Positions 13,327 to 15,336 of a stretch of 15,336 nt of DNA are shown here, one piece after another. Origin of the DNA: DASRSS01 sp035656335 (GTDB taxonomy: Bacteria; Actinomycetota; Actinomycetes; Mycobacteriales; Jatrophihabitantaceae); the NCBI GenBank assembly GCA_035656335.1, contig DASRSS010000190.1:1-15336 (forward strand), written 5' to 3'. How positions within the stretch are numbered: the first letter of the stretch is position 1; the number at the start of each line of letters is the position of its first letter. The notes beneath the pieces are model-generated. The model was not told the DNA's origin and searched no databases. It was given only the letters and a program-made list of their open reading frames with translations. Made by a program: the position numbers and the translations under genes.

Positions 13327-14853
13327 ATGCGAGGCCGTGTGCTCACCGCGTTGGCCGCCGCCTCACTCGTGACCGTCGTGCCCGCGACGGACGCGGGCGC
13401 GGTGTCGTTCAACGCCTTCACCGAGGCGCAGAACTACCTGATCACCTTGCAGCGTCAGGCGATCTACGACACGCCCGCCTACCAGGCGAAGCTGGCCGCG
13501 GTGAGTATCGTCAACGTCACGCACGCGCTCGCGGCGCAGCTGAAGGACCCGGGCCGGGAGTTCGTCACCGACCTGTGCTGGAGCGACTTCAACGCGTGCG
13601 CCGGCGACGCGCGCCTCTACAACTGGGCCACCAAGGATTACGGCATCGTCCGTCCGGTCCTGTTCACGGCGCGGGACGGAGCGACGCTGTCCGGGCATGT
13701 CTGGGCGACCGTCGCGGGTCCGGCGAAGCGCCCGGGCGTCGTGATCACGAACGGCTCGGTGCAGGCCGACGAGCAGATGTACTGGTACGCCGCGCAGGCG
13801 CTCGCCAAGGCCGGCTACGTGGTGCTGACGTTCGATCCGCAAGGGCAGGGCCAGTCGGACACGCTCGGCGCCGGCAAGGACCTGCTCGAGGGCGTGCCCG
13901 CGCAGACCGACGGGCGGCCGTTCTACGACGGCACCGAGGACGCGATCAACTTCTTCCTGTCCACGCCGGCGAAACCGTACGAGCCGGTGCCGAGTTGCAC
14001 GTCCGGGACGAGCCATGCCGGCAAGCAGCGCGCCCGCGTCGCCGCCGGATTCGACTCGGCCTACAACCCGTTCTGGCAGCTCGTCGACCCGGACGAGCTC
14101 GGGCTGGCCGGACACTCGTACGGCGCGGCCGGCGTCTCCTACATCGCGCAGTGGGACCCGCGCGTCGACGCCGCCGTCGCGTGGGACAACCTCGGCGGTC
14201 CGGCGCCGAAGGCGGGATCCGTCCCGGGCCAGAAGGGCTCGCTCGGTGAGAAGGGCTGCCCGGCCGATCCGTCCGCGCGGACGACGGTGCCGATCACCAA
14301 GCCCGGGCTGGGCCTGTCGGCCGACTACGGCCTGCCGCCGCTGCCCAACACGTCGCAGCCCGACCCGACGGCGAAGTCGGTCGCGTCCGAGCAGTACACC
14401 GCGGCGGGCGTCGACACCGGCGAGATCATCATCCGCGGCGGCTCGCACCTGGACTTCTCGTTCATCCCACTGGTCGCGCTCGGCGCCTCGCTGCGCGGCC
14501 CGGACCTCACCGACTGGTACACGACGGCCTGGTTCGACAAGTACCTCAAGCACGACCCGACGGCCGACCAGCGCCTGCTCACCACGCGCTGGCAGCACGA
14601 CGCGGCCGAGGCGCGTGTCGACCCGAACCACGACGGCAACGCGTTCTCCTTCTACTACCCCTCGCGCCTCGACATCCGGCTGGCGGACGGCACGCGCTGG
14701 GACTGCGAGGACCTGCGCGCGGGCTGCGTGGGCATGACGGCGGACGACGGTTACTCCGGCAGCTACTCCTACGTCGCGCTGGCCACGACGCCGGACGCGG
14801 CGGACGGGCCTGGCGCGCATCTTCGAGCGCCCGGACGGAACAGCATCTACTAG
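13327..14853 (+). CDS. Secreted alpha/beta hydrolase (large, of unknown substrate)
   Basis: 508 residues. A signal peptide covers about residues 1-25 (MRGR, hydrophobic VLTALAAASLVTVVPA, likely cut after DAGA), so the protein is exported. The hydrolase core runs from VLFTARDGATLSGHVWAT (about 111) through VVITNGSVQADEQMYWYAAQALAKAGYVVLTFDPQGQGQSD to the nucleophile elbow AGHSYGAAG with Ser264. VAWDNLGG (Asp287) follows strand 6, and RGGSHLDFSFIPL gives His374 as the likely catalytic His. A C-terminal extension (about 395-508) includes FSFYYPSRLDIRL and two cysteines (DCEDLRAGC) that could form a disulfide. The family is common in actinobacteria and generally lacks an assigned substrate; an esterase or peptidase is possible. 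SD GGGAGGG is 4 nt before the ATG. Unlinked to the tRNA upstream. Confidence 0.85.
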   Translation: MRGRVLTALAAASLVTVVPATDAGAVSFNAFTEAQNYLITLQRQAIYDTPAYQAKLAAVSIVNVTHALAAQLKDPGREFVTDLCWSDFNACAGDARLYNWATKDYGIVRPVLFTARDGATLSGHVWATVAGPAKRPGVVITNGSVQADEQMYWYAAQALAKAGYVVLTFDPQGQGQSDTLGAGKDLLEGVPAQTDGRPFYDGTEDAINFFLSTPAKPYEPVPSCTSGTSHAGKQRARVAAGFDSAYNPFWQLVDPDELGLAGHSYGAAGVSYIAQWDPRVDAAVAWDNLGGPAPKAGSVPGQKGSLGEKGCPADPSARTTVPITKPGLGLSADYGLPPLPNTSQPDPTAKSVASEQYTAAGVDTGEIIIRGGSHLDFSFIPLVALGASLRGPDLTDWYTTAWFDKYLKHDPTADQRLLTTRWQHDAAEARVDPNHDGNAFSFYYPSRLDIRLADGTRWDCEDLRAGCVGMTADDGYSGSYSYVALATTPDAADGPGAHLRAPGRNSIY

Positions 14854-14890
14854 CGCCCGCGCGTAACGTGGTCCGCGAGGGGGCATCGTC

Positions 14891-15145
14891 ATGACGTTGC
14901 TGATCGTCGCGCTCTGCGGCCTGATCGCGCTGGCGGGAATTCTCTGCCTGCTCGAGTTCACCTGGCGGCGTGCCGCGGCTGTCCGCTTCGTGCCGCCCGA
15001 CGCGTTGCTCGGCTCGGTCGAGGACGTCGAGCGCGAGGTCACCGCGGACCTGCTCGCCGGCCGCGTCACCGCCGAGCACTACCGCAGCGTCGTTGCCGCG
15101 CTCGCCGACGAGTCGGACGCGCTGCTCAACCGACAGGGACGGTGA
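14891..15145 (+). CDS. Small single-pass membrane protein, unknown function
   Basis: 84 residues. One hydrophobic helix at about residues 2-22 is followed by a short basic stretch (WRRAAAVR) and a charged C-terminal part, SVEDVEREVTADLLAGRVTAEHYRSVVAALADESDALL, predicted helical. Topology would place the tail in the cytoplasm by the positive-inside rule. The LLAGRVTAEHYRSVVAAL segment faintly recalls SHOCT-like tails but is not a clear match. It has a good SD (GAGGGGG, about 7 nt before the ATG) and begins 37 nt after the hydrolase stop, so cotranscription is likely. The 3' end overlaps the convergent gene by 20 bp. Confidence 0.7.
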   Translation: MTLLIVALCGLIALAGILCLLEFTWRRAAAVRFVPPDALLGSVEDVEREVTADLLAGRVTAEHYRSVVAALADESDALLNRQGR

Positions 15146-15336
15146 GCGTCGCCGGATCGGACGCGGTCGAGCTCAGCGTGATCGTCGAGCCGGGCACGCT
15201 GCGACCGAGGAAGCGAGCGTCCGTCGAGTCGATCACCAGGCTCAGGTGGTGCCCCGGCGCGACCGTCCACGCGATCGGTCCGAGGTCGATGTCGGTCGCC
15301 AGCGTCGCGCCGGGTTTGCCGGTCACCGTGCGCGCG
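15126..15336 (-). CDS. C-terminal end of an X-Pro dipeptidyl-peptidase/CocE-type hydrolase
   Basis: Partial: only the last 69 residues are inside the window. They read as the beta-sandwich end of the X-Pro dipeptidyl-peptidase C-terminal-like domain: IAWTVAPGHHLSLVIDSTDARFLGRS followed by GSTITLSSTASDPATLTVPVG and TGA. In the CocE/NonD and Xaa-Pro peptidase families this domain follows an alpha/beta hydrolase core and carries no catalytic residue, so activity cannot be judged. It is convergent with the small membrane protein gene. A second hydrolase next to the secreted one at 13327 may reflect a shared extracellular role, but that is speculation. Confidence 0.75.
   Translation of the reverse strand, partial: ARTVTGKPGATLATDIDLGPIAWTVAPGHHLSLVIDSTDARFLGRSVPGSTITLSSTASDPATLTVPVG

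Noticed and set aside
13065..13421. Minus-strand frame containing LVAQGIERRTPKPGVAGSNPAGGT, and plus-strand frame ending CPRQDSNLRRPA
   Set aside because: Both are classic false proteins produced by translating tRNA genes. The first also overlaps the start of the secreted hydrolase.
1..15336. CRISPR array, prophage, insertion sequence or integrated element at the tRNA
   Set aside because: No regularly spaced repeats, transposase, integrase or 3' tRNA duplication is visible. The only repeats are the short ones listed.

Overview
The window looks like the chromosome of a high-GC actinobacterium. Codons are strongly GC-biased, the tRNA gene has no encoded CCA, and a Clp-regulator-type XRE protein lies beside a pair of divergent clpP genes, an arrangement known from Streptomyces and relatives. 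Gene families and the GTGGGCA-type intergenic repeat would fit the Pseudonocardiales, but the genus cannot be fixed from this sequence. There is no insertion sequence, CRISPR array, rRNA or phage gene.

Layout. (1) 1-468: C-terminal part of a class II fructose-bisphosphate-type aldolase, whose stop codon lies in an 18-bp tandem repeat. (2) 568-909: small GlsB/YeaQ-type stress membrane protein, followed by a cluster of palindromic GTGGGCA repeats. (3) 1051-2681: a Clp module. An XRE regulator of the ClgR/PopR type, ending in an LAAAA degron-like tail, converges on two overlapping clpP genes. One has a complete Ser-His-Asp triad; in the other the nucleophile Ser is Ala. (4) 2757-4346: lipoprotein solute-binding protein of the peptide (family 5) type, divergent from (5) 4567-8958: an apparent operon of tetR, amidase-signature amidase, alpha/beta hydrolase and acyl-CoA synthetase, joined by an ATGA overlap and gaps of 13 and 3 nt. 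(6) 8955-12969, minus strand: an MFS exporter directly downstream of an ankyrin-repeat gene, preceded by a membrane GGDEF diguanylate cyclase. The ankyrin gene's Shine-Dalgarno lies in a perfect 11-bp stem. (7) 13136-13208: tRNA-Arg(CCU). (8) 13327-14853: secreted alpha/beta hydrolase; then a small membrane protein; then, on the minus strand, the C-terminal end of an X-Pro-dipeptidyl-peptidase/CocE-type hydrolase.

How the genes may work together. The Clp module reads as a regulated alternative protease core: the regulator would activate the clpP pair and itself be removed by Clp through its alanine tail (inference from the ClgR/PopR precedent). The tetR operon reads as uptake and breakdown of an amide- or ester-containing compound: binding protein, amide and ester cleavage, then CoA activation of the released acid. 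The substrate is unknown. The most distinctive signals are the degenerate ClpP, the C-terminal degron on its likely regulator, and the SD-masking hairpin before the ankyrin-MFS pair.
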